DNA of 64,000 nucleotides from Streptomyces ardesiacus (GCF_003112575.1 NZ_BEWC01000008.1:434001-498000), one strand, 5' to 3'. Numbered from the stretch's first letter, positions 7,088-18,604 are shown. The notes: generated from the sequence alone by a model not told the origin. A program made the numbers and translations.

Positions 7088-10000
7088 ATGAGACGGAGAT
7101 CCCTCGGCCGGCGGATGCTCACGGGCGCCGCCGTCGCCGGGCTCATGACGGCCGGGCTGCTGCCCCTGCCCCTCGCCGTCCCCGCGCAGGCCGCGCCGGT
7201 GACCGCCGCCGCCGACGTCAACCTCGCCCTCGGCCGCCCGGCCACCGCGGGCGGCTCGCACGGCGCCTACCCGGCCGGCAACGCCACCGACGGACAGCAG
7301 GCCACCTACTGGGAGGGACCGGCCGGCACCTTCCCCGAGTGGCTCCAGGTCGACCTCGGCACCGCCCGTGACGTCGACCGGGTGGTCCTCAAACTGCCCG
7401 CCGCCTGGGAGAGCCGGACCCAGACGCTCTCCGTGCGGGGCAGCACCGACGGCGCCACGTTCCACACCCTCGACGCCTCCCGGGGCCGGGCGTTCGGCCC
7501 GGCGCAGGCGGGCACCGTCGCCGTCGGCCTCGACTCGCCCGCCGAGGCCCGCTACGTCCGCGTCGAGATCACCGGCAACACCGGCTGGAACGCCGCACAA
7601 CTGGCCGAACTGGAGGTGTACGGCGACGACGCCGACACCGGCCCGCCGCCCGCCGGCACCAACCTCGCCCGCAACAAACCGGCCGAAGCGACCTCGACCA
7701 CCCAGAACTACGTCGCCGCCAACGCCACCGACGACTCCACCTCCACGTACTGGGAGGCCGCCGGAAACCCGGCCGACCTCACCGTGAAGCTCGGCGCCGA
7801 CGCCGACATCAGCGGTGTCGTCGTCAAGCTCAACCCCGACCCGGCGTGGTCCGCGCGCACCCAGAGCATCCAGGTGCTCGGCCGGGCCCGGGGAGAGAGC
7901 GGCTTCACCTCGCTGCGCGACCGCGCCGACTACGCCTTCAGCCCCGGCCGGGACAACGCCGTGACCATCCCGGCCGGCGGCCGGGTCTCCGACGTACGGC
8001 TCCGGTTCTTCTCCAACTCCGGGGCGCCCGGCGGCCAGGTCGCCGAGTTCCAGGTCCTCGGCACCGCCGCGCCCGCCCCCGACCTCACCGTCACCGGGCT
8101 CGACTGGTCGCCCGCCGCGCCGAACGAACGCGACGAGGTCACCGTCAACGCCACGGTCCGCAACGCCGGCACCGCCGCCTCGGCCGCCACCACCACCGAC
8201 GTCACCGTCGAGGGCCGGCAGGCCGGCAGCGCCGCGGTCCCCGCGCTCGACCCCGGCGAGTCCGCCGAGGTCGCCGTCGCCACCGGCACCCACGCGGCCG
8301 GCAGCTACGCGGTGGCCGCCGTAGTCGACCCGCGCGACACCGTCGCCGAACTCGACGACACCAACAACAGCCGCGCCGCCACCGACCGCCTCGTCGTCGA
8401 CCGGGCACCCGGACCCGACCTCGAAGTACGCTCCCTCACCACCGACCCCGCCCACCCGGCGGTGGGCGCCGAGGTCTCCTTCACCGTCGCCGTGCACAAC
8501 CGGGGCACCAGCGACGCCCCGGCCGGCACGGTGACCCGGGTGCAGGCCGGCACCACCACCCTGGACGGCACCACCGGGCGGATCGCGGCCGGCGCCACGG
8601 TGAACGTGCCCATCGCCGGTACCTGGAAGGCGGCCGGCGGCGGAGTCACCCTCACGGCCACCGCCGACGCCACCGACCGGGTCGCCGAGACCAACGAGAA
8701 CAACAACGTGCTCGCCCAGTCCCTCGTCGTCGGACGCGGCGCCGCCGTCCCGTACACCGAGTACGAGGCGGAGGACGGCCGCTACGACGGCACCCTGCTC
8801 ACCACCGACGCCAAGCGGACCTTCGGGCACACCAACTTCGGCACCGAGTCCTCCGGCCGCAAGTCCGTCCGGCTCGACACCACCGGCCAGTACGTCGCGT
8901 TCACCTCCACCACGCCCACCAACTCCGTCGTGGTGCGCAACTCCATCCCCGACGCGCCCGGCGGCGGCGGGACCGAGGCCACCCTGAGCCTCTACGCCGA
9001 CGGCGTGTTCGTCCAGAAGCTCACCCTGTCGTCCAAGCACAGCTGGCTCTACGGCAGCACCGACGACCCCGAGGGCCTCACCAACCGGCCCGGCGGCGAC
9101 GCGCGGCGCCTGTTCGACGAGTCCCACGCGCTCCTGGACCGCACCTTCCCGCGGGGCACCGAGTTCCGGCTGCAGCGCGACGCGGGCGACTCGGCCGCCT
9201 TCTACGTCATCGACCTGATCGACCTGGAGCAGGTCGCGCCGGCGAAGACCAAGCCCGCCGAGTGCACCTCCATCACCGAGTACGGGGCCGTCCCCGGCGA
9301 CGGACTCGACGACACCGACGCCATCCAGCGCGCCGTCACCGACAACCAGAACGGCAGGATCGACTGCGTGTGGATCCCCGCCGGACAGTGGCGCCAGGAG
9401 CAGAAGATCCTCACCGACGACCCGCAGAACCGCGGGCAGTACAACCAGGTCGGCATCCGCGACGTCACCGTCCGCGGCGCCGGCATGTGGCACTCCCAGC
9501 TCTACACCCTGACCCCGCCCCACGAGGCCGGCGGCATCAACCACCCGCACGAGGGCAACTTCGGCTTCGACGTCGACGACAACACCCAGATCTCCGACCT
9601 GGCCATCTTCGGCTCCGGAACCCTCCGCGGCGGCGACGGCAACCAGGAGGGCGGCGTCGGGCTCAACGGCCGCTTCGGCAAGAACACCAAGATCAGCAAC
9701 GTGTGGATCGAGCACGCCAACGTCGGCGTCTGGGTCGGCCGCGACTACTCCAACATCCCCGAGCTGTGGGGCCCCGCCGACGGCGTGCAGTTCACGGGCA
9801 TGCGCATCCGCGACACCTACGCCGACGGCATCAACTTCTCCAACGGCACCCGCAACTCCACCGTCTACGACTCCTCCTTCCGCACCACCGGCGACGACTC
9901 GCTCGCGGTCTGGGCCAACAAGTACGTGAAGGACACCTCCGTGGACGTCGGCCACGACAACCACTTCCGCAACAACACGATCCAGCTCCCGTGGCGGGCC

Positions 10001-10477
10001 AACGGCATCGCGGTGTACGGCGGTCACGGCAACACCGTGGAGAACAACGTCGTCTCCGACACCATGAACTACCCCGGCATCATGCTCGCCACCGACCACG
10101 ACCCGCTGCCCTTCTCGGGACAGACACTCGTCGCGGGCAACGCCCTGCACCGCACGGGCGGCGCGTTCTGGGGCGAGGCGCAGGAGTTCGGCGCCATCAC
10201 CCTGTTCGCGCAGGGCCAGGACATCCCGGGCGTGACCATCCGGGACACCGAGATCAGCGACTCGACCTACGACGGCATCCAGTTCAAGACGGGCGGGGGC
10301 GCGATGCCGGACGTGAGGATCGAGAACGTCCGCATCGACAGGTCGAACAACGGCTCCGGCATCCTCGCGATGGGCGGTGCCCGGGGCAGCGCCACCCTGA
10401 CCGACGTCACGATCACCAACTCGGCGAAGGAGGACGTACGCATAGAGCCGGGCTCCCAGTTCAGGATCAACCGGTAG
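7088..10477 (+). CDS. secreted multidomain alpha-1,3-glucanase-like protein (GH87)
   Basis: This 1129-residue exported protein begins MRRRSLGRRMLTGAAVAG, a twin-arginine-rich signal, cleaved near AQAAPV. In order it has two discoidin (F5/8 type C) domains (about 40-180 and 190-335), two CARDB domains (about 340-560), a CBM35/6-like module starting YEAEDGRYDGT (about 560-710), and a right-handed beta-helix. The helix carries D913 (DGINFSNGT) and the pair D936-D937 (GDDSLAVWA), matching the three-aspartate pattern of GH87 mutanase/mycodextranase enzymes. It should bind and cut alpha-1,3-glucan of fungal walls or biofilms. The start follows AGAGGA by 5 nt. The family call rests on module order and motifs only. 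Confidence 0.75.
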   Translation: MRRRSLGRRMLTGAAVAGLMTAGLLPLPLAVPAQAAPVTAAADVNLALGRPATAGGSHGAYPAGNATDGQQATYWEGPAGTFPEWLQVDLGTARDVDRVVLKLPAAWESRTQTLSVRGSTDGATFHTLDASRGRAFGPAQAGTVAVGLDSPAEARYVRVEITGNTGWNAAQLAELEVYGDDADTGPPPAGTNLARNKPAEATSTTQNYVAANATDDSTSTYWEAAGNPADLTVKLGADADISGVVVKLNPDPAWSARTQSIQVLGRARGESGFTSLRDRADYAFSPGRDNAVTIPAGGRVSDVRLRFFSNSGAPGGQVAEFQVLGTAAPAPDLTVTGLDWSPAAPNERDEVTVNATVRNAGTAASAATTTDVTVEGRQAGSAAVPALDPGESAEVAVATGTHAAGSYAVAAVVDPRDTVAELDDTNNSRAATDRLVVDRAPGPDLEVRSLTTDPAHPAVGAEVSFTVAVHNRGTSDAPAGTVTRVQAGTTTLDGTTGRIAAGATVNVPIAGTWKAAGGGVTLTATADATDRVAETNENNNVLAQSLVVGRGAAVPYTEYEAEDGRYDGTLLTTDAKRTFGHTNFGTESSGRKSVRLDTTGQYVAFTSTTPTNSVVVRNSIPDAPGGGGTEATLSLYADGVFVQKLTLSSKHSWLYGSTDDPEGLTNRPGGDARRLFDESHALLDRTFPRGTEFRLQRDAGDSAAFYVIDLIDLEQVAPAKTKPAECTSITEYGAVPGDGLDDTDAIQRAVTDNQNGRIDCVWIPAGQWRQEQKILTDDPQNRGQYNQVGIRDVTVRGAGMWHSQLYTLTPPHEAGGINHPHEGNFGFDVDDNTQISDLAIFGSGTLRGGDGNQEGGVGLNGRFGKNTKISNVWIEHANVGVWVGRDYSNIPELWGPADGVQFTGMRIRDTYADGINFSNGTRNSTVYDSSFRTTGDDSLAVWANKYVKDTSVDVGHDNHFRNNTIQLPWRANGIAVYGGHGNTVENNVVSDTMNYPGIMLATDHDPLPFSGQTLVAGNALHRTGGAFWGEAQEFGAITLFAQGQDIPGVTIRDTEISDSTYDGIQFKTGGGAMPDVRIENVRIDRSNNGSGILAMGGARGSATLTDVTITNSAKEDVRIEPGSQFRINR

Positions 10478-10498
10478 GAGCCGCCCCGTAGCCGCGGT

Positions 10499-12784
10499 TC
10501 ACCGGCAGGCCGCCCGGCGGCGCGGAGCACCACCGTGCCGCCGGGTCTCCGCCGCGCCCTCCAGCCGGCCCGGCGAGCGCTCGGCCGGCGCGCGGGGACC
10601 GTCGTGCTCCAGGCGCTCGGCGTTGAGTTCGTTCACCGCGCCGAGCGCGTCGCCGATCGTCGCGTAGTCCACCGCGATGAAGTTGACCGGCCTGCCGCGC
10701 TGCCGTTCACAGGTGTGGGCCCGCTCCAGTACCCGCTGCCGGGAGTTGACCACCCCGGCGTCCAGGCGCAGCCCGCCGCCGGCCGTGACGAAGTGGTTGA
10801 GCAGGAACAGCCGCCGGTCCGAACCGCCCCGGTGGGGCAGGCAGGTCATCTGGTCCGGGCTGCGGAAGGCGAAGGGCGTCTCCATGGCGTACCGGTAGAG
10901 GTTCCGGTACCAGGGCGCGGGGCCGTCCGCCTTCTCCGCGAAGACGACCAGCCGCCGGCCGCTGTCGATCATGTCCCCGAGCTTCGGCCACGGACGGTCC
11001 GGGTCCCGGTCCGGCTCGTACAGCAGGTCCGACAGACCGGCCCGGACGAAGGCGTCCTGGGTCGCCACGGCGTCCACCCCGTCCTGGAGGATCAGCGTGA
11101 CGACCTCCGTGGGGTTGTCGCGCAGCCAGTCACCGATCTGCCGCAGCGTCGGCTCCAGTTCGAGGGCGCCGGCACCGCACACCGAGTGGCACAGCCACAG
11201 GCCCGGGTGGGGCGGGTTCACCCGTTCCAGGAGCGTGGTCAGCTCGCGGCGCTCGGCGGGGGAGAAGTCCGAGGCGCTCAGCCGCTCCGCCACTTCCTCG
11301 GGCCGCTCCCAGCGGTGGGTGTCCAGGAGCAGCACCCGGGAGCCGGCGCCGAGCTGACCGACGATGTCCGGGTCCTGGAGGGGGCCGATGAACCGGTCCG
11401 CGGTCGTCGCCATCGCGTTGTGCGACGCGAGCTGGGCGATCTCGTCGTAGCGGGCGTCGCACAGCTTGGCGCTGCCCTGGCAGATGCGCGGGGAGGAACC
11501 GGTGATCGCCACCGGCGCCAGCATCGTCCCGACGAGGGCGACGGCGGTGACGGCGAAGGTCAGCGCCGGTACGTGCCGCGGATCGGTGAGGACCGGCACG
11601 CTGGGCCGGGTCAGCCGGACCCAGCCGACGGTGATCAGCAGGGCGCCCGCGGCGAGCAGGATCACCGCGACGACGACAGCGGTGACCAGCAGCCGGTCGA
11701 GCGCCGCGGCCTGGACGTCGGCGAGCAGATCCGACGCCGTCGGGGGCCACGACGCCGGGACGCCGAACAGCGTGTCGCCCAGGGCGAGCCGCAGTCCCGC
11801 CACGGTGAGCGCCAGCAGCGACGCGGCGGCGGCCGGCACCCAGCCCAGCGGGATCAGCCGGCGCCCGGCGGGCGAGGGCGTCAGGAACCACAGCAGGGCG
11901 AGCGCGACGGCGCACAGCACGGCCGCCGCCGGTTCCACCACGTCCTGGAAGAGCCGGGTGACGCCCCGGGCCCGGTCCAGCGGGGCCAGTGCCTCGGTCC
12001 CCGGCTCGACGTCGACGGTGACGACCCATGTGCCCTGCCGCGCCTCCCGCAACAGCTCCCCGGCCGCGTCCCGGACCTGGTCGGTCAGGGCGACCGGGGC
12101 GATCGCGGCCAGGGCCGAGGCCACGTCGCCCCGGTCCAGGGCCGCCAGCACGGTCGACCGCACGCCGTCGTGCGTCGCGCCGTCCGGCACCAGACGCATC
12201 AGGGCGTCCGTGGCCGCGACCGCCTGGCCGCGGGAGAGGGGCAGCGTCGGCAGCTCCTCCAGGGGAGCCTCACCGGCCACCACCCGCGCCACCAGGTCGG
12301 ACAGGCGCTGCACGAAGGCCTGGAAGTCGGGCTCGGAGCGTTGCTGCAGGGCGGCGACGGCATCACCGAAGTACGCCTGGCTGAGCCGCTCGACGTTGGC
12401 GACGACCGGCTCCAGATCCACCCGGATCCGCAGCCGGTCGCGGTCGCCCTCCAGGTAGTGGACCACTTCCGTGATCTGGCCCTCGCCCATGGTCCGCAGC
12501 GTCTCGGGCGGGATCACCACCTTGAGGTTCGAGGTGAGGGTCGACTGCGGCACGGGCAGCCGCTCCAGCAGGTCGCTGGTCAGCGGCGTACTGGCCGGGT
12601 CCACCAGCACCTCGTCGTAGACGCGCTGGTAGGCGTGCTCGTCCTCCAGCACCTGGTCGTAGAACTGGGGGTCGAGGACCGTACTGCGGACGACGGCCGC
12701 CGCGGCCAGCACGGTCAGGCTCAGCACCGCCACGCACCAGACCAGCACCCCGAGCCAGGGCGGGCGCCGTACCAGTGCGTTCAT
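10499..12784 (-). CDS. membrane protein with PI-PLC-like phosphodiesterase domain
   Basis: The 761-residue product has an N-terminal membrane anchor (residues 12-32), a long extracellular alpha-rich region, and a block of four hydrophobic segments (about 270-440). It ends in a domain resembling the PI-PLC X fold: LASHNAMAT supplies the first histidine, RVLLLDTHRW an acidic/histidine pair, and GLWLCHSVCG the second histidine. Such domains cleave phosphodiesters through a His pair. The substrate here is unknown; calcium-dependent or inactive relatives are possible. It is convergent with the GH87-like gene with only 21 bp between stops. Confidence 0.7.
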   Translation of the reverse strand: MNALVRRPPWLGVLVWCVAVLSLTVLAAAAVVRSTVLDPQFYDQVLEDEHAYQRVYDEVLVDPASTPLTSDLLERLPVPQSTLTSNLKVVIPPETLRTMGEGQITEVVHYLEGDRDRLRIRVDLEPVVANVERLSQAYFGDAVAALQQRSEPDFQAFVQRLSDLVARVVAGEAPLEELPTLPLSRGQAVAATDALMRLVPDGATHDGVRSTVLAALDRGDVASALAAIAPVALTDQVRDAAGELLREARQGTWVVTVDVEPGTEALAPLDRARGVTRLFQDVVEPAAAVLCAVALALLWFLTPSPAGRRLIPLGWVPAAAASLLALTVAGLRLALGDTLFGVPASWPPTASDLLADVQAAALDRLLVTAVVVAVILLAAGALLITVGWVRLTRPSVPVLTDPRHVPALTFAVTAVALVGTMLAPVAITGSSPRICQGSAKLCDARYDEIAQLASHNAMATTADRFIGPLQDPDIVGQLGAGSRVLLLDTHRWERPEEVAERLSASDFSPAERRELTTLLERVNPPHPGLWLCHSVCGAGALELEPTLRQIGDWLRDNPTEVVTLILQDGVDAVATQDAFVRAGLSDLLYEPDRDPDRPWPKLGDMIDSGRRLVVFAEKADGPAPWYRNLYRYAMETPFAFRSPDQMTCLPHRGGSDRRLFLLNHFVTAGGGLRLDAGVVNSRQRVLERAHTCERQRGRPVNFIAVDYATIGDALGAVNELNAERLEHDGPRAPAERSPGRLEGAAETRRHGGAPRRRAACR

Positions 12785-12889
12785 GGACCCATTCTCGTAT
12801 CGGCCGGCCTCCGTGCAGCACGGCGCCGGGAGGGACGTGCCTCACACGCCTGCCCCGCACCGGGCCGGCCGATACGTGCCGGCCGCCGC

Positions 12890-13893
<1,004 letters not shown>

Positions 13894-13897
<4 letters not shown>

Positions 13898-15870
13898 CGG
13901 GCACTCTCCAGCGGCTTCGCCGCCCCGCGCGCGGGCGCCGGGTGGTGGCAGGCGAAGAGGTGGTCGAGGCCGGCGACGCGGTCGGTGGCGGGCGGCGGGG
14001 TGGTGGCGCACAGGTCGGTGGCGGCGGCGCAGCGGGACGCGAACCGGCAGCCGGCGCCGAACGCCTTCGGGGCCGGAACGACACCGCGGATCTGGTGCAG
14101 CCGCTCGGCACCCGACTCCAGCGAGACGACGGAGGCGAGCAGTCCGCGGCTGTAGTGGTGCGCCGGGTCGGTCAGCAGCGCGCGGGTGTCACCGGCCTCG
14201 GCGACCTGACCGGCGTACATGACCGCGACCCGGTGGGCGAGGTCGCCGACCAGGGCCAGGTCGTGGGAGACGAGGACCATCGCGAAGCCCAGTTCGTCGC
14301 GGAGCCGGACCAGCAGCTCGACGACCTGCGCCTGCACGGTGACGTCGAGGGCGGTGGTCGGCTCGTCGGCGATCAGCAGGCGCGGGCTGCGGGAGAGGGC
14401 CATCGCGATCAGCACGCGCTGGCGCTGCCCGCCGGACAGCTCGTGCGGGTAGCTGCGCAGGGTGCGCTCGGGGGAGAGGCCGACCAGTTCGAGCAGCTCG
14501 GCGGGGGTGCGGGTGCCGCCGCGGGAGGTGAGCCACCTGAGCTGCGTGCCGATCAGCACGGACGGGTTCAGAGACGACATGGCGTCCTGGTAGACCATCG
14601 CGATCTCCGGGCCCATCAGCGCCCGGCGCTCCTTCGGCGCCAGCTTCAGCAGGTCGCGGCCCCGGTAGAGGATCTCGCCCCCGGCCTCGGCGTTGCGGGC
14701 CAGCAGGCCCATGACCGCGAGGCTGGTGACGGACTTGCCGCAGCCCGACTCGCCGACCAGACCGAGGGTCTCGCCCTCGCGGACGGTGAAGGAGATGCCG
14801 TCGACCACGCGGGTGTCGCCGTAGCGGTCCGGGAAGCGGATGGACAGGTCCCGTACGACGAGCAGGTCGGCCGCGTCCTCGGCGACCGGCCGCACGGCGG
14901 GCTCCATGGCGTCCAGCCGGGCCGCCAGCTCGGCGAGCGCGGCGTCCGCCTCCGCCTCGTCGGCCGTCGGCGGGAGTCCGGTCGCGTTGTCGTCGGTGTC
15001 GGTGCCGCCGGTGCGGGACCTGTCCGGCGAGGCGGCGGCGTCGGTCATGCCCTCGGAGAGCACGTTCAGCGCGAGCACCGTGACCAGCACGCACAGACCC
15101 GGGAAGAGGGTCGCCCACCAGCCCCCGGACAGCAGGATCTGCCGGCCGTAGGCCAGCACGCTGCCCCAGCTCGGGTCGGGGTCCTGCACACCGGCTCCGA
15201 TGAAGGACAGGCTCGCCTCGAAGATGATGGAGTCGGCCACCATGACCGTCGCGAACACCAGGACCGGTGCCGCGCAGTTGATCGCGACGTGCCGGGTCAC
15301 GATGTGGCCGCGGCGGGCACCGACGACCTGTTCGGCGGCGACGTAGTCCTCGCCGTACTGCTCCAGCACGTTGGCCCGCACGACGCGGGCGAGCGAGGGC
15401 GCGTAGACGAACGCGATGGTGAAGATGATGACCGGCACGCTGGGCCCGAACACCGCGACGAGCACGGCGGCCAGCGCGATCGGCGGGAAGGACATGACGA
15501 CGTCGAGGGTGCGCATCACCGTCTCGTCGGCGAGCCTGCGCGAGGTGGCCGCCAGCGCGCCCAGGGCGGAGCCCAGGACGAGGGCGAGCAGGGTCGCGCC
15601 GAGGCCGATGACCAGGGAGTACCGGGCGCCGTGCACGACCCGGGCGAACACGTCGCGGCCGGCCCGGTCGGTGCCGAACCAGTGGTCGGCGCCGGGGGCC
15701 CGGGCGGGGATGCCGGTGGCGAGCGGGTCCTGGGTGAGCAGGGGAGCGAACACCGCGCCCAGCACCACCACCAGGAGGATCCCGAGGGCGATCCGGGAGG
15801 GCAGGGGCAGCCGGCGCAGGCGGGTGCCGGGCCGGGCGAGCCGCCCGGCGAGGGAGCGTGGAGCGAACAT
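13894..15870 (-). CDS. ABC transporter permease-ATPase fusion (OppC-OppD)
   Basis: Two normally separate subunits are joined in this 658-residue chain. Residues 1-290 are an OppC-like permease with six membrane segments and the motif AAEQVVGARRGHIVTRH. After a charged linker (about 290-330) comes an OppD-like ATPase with Walker A GESGCGKS near 390, signature LSGGQRQRVLIAMAL, Walker B LLIADEP and the Cys-containing C-terminal extension. The preferred ATG (15870) sits 7 nt after AGGA and overlaps the OppB stop as TGATG; the adjacent GTG at 15873 is possible. Fusions of this kind are known in actinobacteria. Confidence 0.9.
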
Positions 15871-16820
15871 CACACCGTCCTGATGCGCGGGTTGACGAGC
15901 AGGTAGAGCAGGTCGACGACGACGTTGACCAAGAGGAAGGCGATCGCGATGGTGAGCACGGTGCCCTGGACCAGCCCGACGTCGCCCCCGTTGACGCCCT
16001 CGAGGATCAGCTTGCCCATGCCGGGCAGGTCGAAGATCGCCTCGATGACGACGGCGCCGCTGAGCATGTAGCCGACCTTGACGCCGAGCACGGTCAGCGG
16101 CGTGACGAGCGCGTTGCGCAGCACCGAGCGGATGATCAGGAACGGCGGCAGGCCGCTGCCCCTGGCGGTGCGCACGTAGTCGCGGTCGAGTTCGGTGACC
16201 ATCGAGGTGCGGATGAGGCGGGCCAGCGAGGAGGCGACCGGCAGGGCGAGGGAGAGCGCGGGCAGCGTCATGCTCTCGAGCCAGCCGGAGAAGGAGTCGG
16301 CCGGGTTGACGTAGCCGCCGGTCGGGAAGAGCGGCATGGTCAGCGAGAACTGCTGGATGAGCAGCACGCCGATCCAGAACGAGGGCAGGGCGATGCCGGC
16401 CATCGACAGCACCCGGAAGACCTGGTCCGGCCAGCGGTCGCGGTAGACGGCGCTGAGGACACCGAAGACCAGCGCCAGCACGACGGCCAGCGCCAGGCCG
16501 AGCAGGGTCAGCTGCAGCGTGAGCGGGAACGCGGTGGCGATCCGGTCGGTGACGGGCTGACTGGGCGACATCGTGACGCCGAGGTCCCCGTGCAGCAGAT
16601 CGCCCAGAAAGGCGACGTAGCGCACGGGCAGGGGGTCGTCGAGTCCGTTGGCCTCGGCGAACGCCGCTCGCGCCTCGGGGCTCGCCGACTCGCCCAGCGC
16701 GTTGTACGCGGGGTCGGTCGGCGAGAACTGGAGGACCACGAAGACCAGCAGCGCGATGCCGAGGACCATCACCGGCATCATCGCGACGCGGCGCAGCGCG
16801 AGCCGGAGAAATGCAACCAT
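15870..16820 (-). CDS. oligopeptide-type ABC transporter permease (OppB-like)
   Basis: This 316-residue membrane subunit has the OppB opening (FLRLALRRVAMMPVMVLGIALLVF split by basic residues), a periplasmic loop after the first helix, and five further helices. Its cytoplasmic motif DYVRTARGSGLPPFLIIRSV couples to the ATPase. The start follows AGGAAC by 7 nt. It lies between the binding protein and the permease-ATPase fusion. Confidence 0.92.
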   Translation of the reverse strand: MVAFLRLALRRVAMMPVMVLGIALLVFVVLQFSPTDPAYNALGESASPEARAAFAEANGLDDPLPVRYVAFLGDLLHGDLGVTMSPSQPVTDRIATAFPLTLQLTLLGLALAVVLALVFGVLSAVYRDRWPDQVFRVLSMAGIALPSFWIGVLLIQQFSLTMPLFPTGGYVNPADSFSGWLESMTLPALSLALPVASSLARLIRTSMVTELDRDYVRTARGSGLPPFLIIRSVLRNALVTPLTVLGVKVGYMLSGAVVIEAIFDLPGMGKLILEGVNGGDVGLVQGTVLTIAIAFLLVNVVVDLLYLLVNPRIRTV

Positions 16821-16896
16821 CGTGAGGTTCCTAGCGATTGGGGCGGGGGCCGCCGCCCGCGGTGGCGCGGCGGCCCGACGGCGTGGGCGTGCGGGG

Positions 16897-18492
16897 TCAG
16901 CCCCGGCCGACGTCGAGGAAGGACAGCCCGGTGGTGGGCAGCGGCTTGAACCCGGTCAGCGCCCCCTCCCGCCAGGCGGTGGGCAGCTTGCGGTGCAGCA
17001 CCGGGTACAGGGCCGCCTCGTCGGCGACCAGGTCGGTCACCCGGCCCCACAGCTCCTTGCGCTTGGTCGCGTCGGCCTCGGCCGCGGCCTTGTCGAGCAG
17101 CGACCTGGTCTGCTTGTACGCGTCGCTGCCCTTCCAGCCGTAACGGTTCTCCGGCCAGAAGCCGTAGTAGAACCAGCGCAGCAGCAGGTCCGCGTCGTTG
17201 CCGAAGACGGACGGGTCGCCCGGCGCGGCCAGCGCTTCGAACCTGCCCTGGTCGATCTCCGCGTACTGGGCGGCGGACTGCTGGATGTCCAGCTCGGCGT
17301 CGACGCCGACGGCGGCCCAGCTCTCCTTGATCAGCGGAGCGATGTCCTTGACCCAGCCGTTGTCGGTGAGCATCAGCGTGAAGGAGAGCTTGCCCGCGCC
17401 CGCCTCGGCGAGCAGCTTCCTGGCCCTGGCCGGGTCGTGCGCGTAGACGGTGGCGGCCTTGTGGTAGTCCGGGTGCGTGGCCGGGACGTAGCCGGTGGCG
17501 GCCTCGGCGTTGCCCAGGAGCGCGGTCGAGATGATCTTCTCGGTGTCCAGCGCGTAGTGCAGCGCCTGGCGCACGCGCTTGTCCGCGAACCGCTTGTCGG
17601 CGCAGTTGAACATCAGGAAGAGCAGTCCGAAGGACTGGACCGACTCCACCTTGTCCTGGCCGGTGAAGCCCTTGAGGTCGATGTAGGGCACGTCCTCGAT
17701 GGCCTGGACGCGGCCCGACTTGAGCGCGCTGACCCGGGCGGACGGGTCGGACATCAGCCGCCAGATCATCTTCTTCGCCCTGGCGGGGCGCGGCCCGTTG
17801 TACTTGTCGTACGCCTCCATGACGATCTTGTCCTCGCGGACCGCCGAGACGAACCTGTACGGGCCGGTGCCCACGGGCCGGGCGTCGAAGGACTTGGCGT
17901 CCGCGCCCGCGATCTTCTTCGGCACGATCCGCACCACGGATATGCGGGACGGGAAGAGCGCGAAGGCGTACTTCAGCTTGAACTCCACCGTCGACCTGTC
18001 GACGGCCGTGACCCGGTCGATGAACGGGACGAACTGGGCCATGAGCGAGGCGTTCGCCTCGTCCAGGACCCGCTCGAAGCTGAACACCACGTCGTCCGCG
18101 GTGACCTCCGAGCCGTCGTGGAAGGTCGCACCCTTGCGCAGGGTGGCCCGGTAGGTCGTCGCGTTGATCTTCTCGGGCATCCCGGTCGCCAGCGCCGGCC
18201 GCGCCACGAGCGTGGCCGGATCGAGGTCGACCAGCCCCTCGAAGATGTGCATGTTGGCCGCGTACGGGGTCGCGCCCGAGGTGATCATCGGGTCGAAGCC
18301 GGTGGAGAGCGGGTACGAGATGCCCGCCTCGATGGTGTCGCCGCCGCTGCCCGTGCCACCGGTACCGTCTCCACTGGAGGCCGGGCCTCCGCAGGCCGTC
18401 AGGCCCGTGGTGACGGCGGTCGCCACACCAAGGGCACTGGTGTATCTCATGAAGGTGCGGCGGGAGACGCCGGCTGCACTGCGCGCGGACAA
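16897..18492 (-). CDS. oligopeptide/sialic-acid-type ABC transporter substrate-binding lipoprotein
   Basis: This family-5 solute-binding protein has 531 residues and is the first gene of the importer operon. I place the start at TTG 18492 because GGAGG lies 5 nt upstream and the protein then begins with a twin-arginine lipoprotein signal: SRRTFM at 10-15 and lipobox LTAC with Cys34. Typical motifs follow: EAGISYPLSTGFDP, LRKGATFHDGSEVTADDVVFSF and PVGTGPYRF. Because it is controlled by the same operator as the sialidase operon, the ligand is inferred to be sialic acid or a sialoglycan fragment; related SatA-type proteins import Neu5Ac. Confidence 0.85.
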   Translation of the reverse strand: MSARSAAGVSRRTFMRYTSALGVATAVTTGLTACGGPASSGDGTGGTGSGGDTIEAGISYPLSTGFDPMITSGATPYAANMHIFEGLVDLDPATLVARPALATGMPEKINATTYRATLRKGATFHDGSEVTADDVVFSFERVLDEANASLMAQFVPFIDRVTAVDRSTVEFKLKYAFALFPSRISVVRIVPKKIAGADAKSFDARPVGTGPYRFVSAVREDKIVMEAYDKYNGPRPARAKKMIWRLMSDPSARVSALKSGRVQAIEDVPYIDLKGFTGQDKVESVQSFGLLFLMFNCADKRFADKRVRQALHYALDTEKIISTALLGNAEAATGYVPATHPDYHKAATVYAHDPARARKLLAEAGAGKLSFTLMLTDNGWVKDIAPLIKESWAAVGVDAELDIQQSAAQYAEIDQGRFEALAAPGDPSVFGNDADLLLRWFYYGFWPENRYGWKGSDAYKQTRSLLDKAAAEADATKRKELWGRVTDLVADEAALYPVLHRKLPTAWREGALTGFKPLPTTGLSFLDVGRG

Positions 18493-18570
18493 GGAGTCCT
18501 CCAGGCGGGAGATGAGAGTCGAGCAAGGTGGAGGAGGCGAGTGTGGTCGGCGCCTCGACCGACGATGCGT

Positions 18571-18587
18571 CAGACGTCTGATGTCTG
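18571..18587. promoter_or_regulatory. sialic-acid-locus operator A (17 bp)
   Basis: CAGACGTCTGATGTCTG is an imperfect palindrome. Its reverse complement is identical over all 17 bp to operator B at 19523-19539. It lies about 11-27 nt downstream of the start point predicted for the transporter operon, a road-block position. The adjacent FCD-GntR protein is the obvious ligand-responsive repressor. Confidence 0.78.
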
Positions 18588-18604
18588 ATGCTTGATAACG
18601 TGGG

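Noticed and set aside
6932..10150. 1072-codon minus-strand frame opposite the glucanase-like gene
   Set aside because: Gly/Val/Asp/Arg-rich shadow of the real plus-strand gene with clear domains.
15873..15873. GTG start for the permease-ATPase fusion
   Set aside because: The neighbouring ATG at 15870 has better spacing (7 nt) from AGGA.
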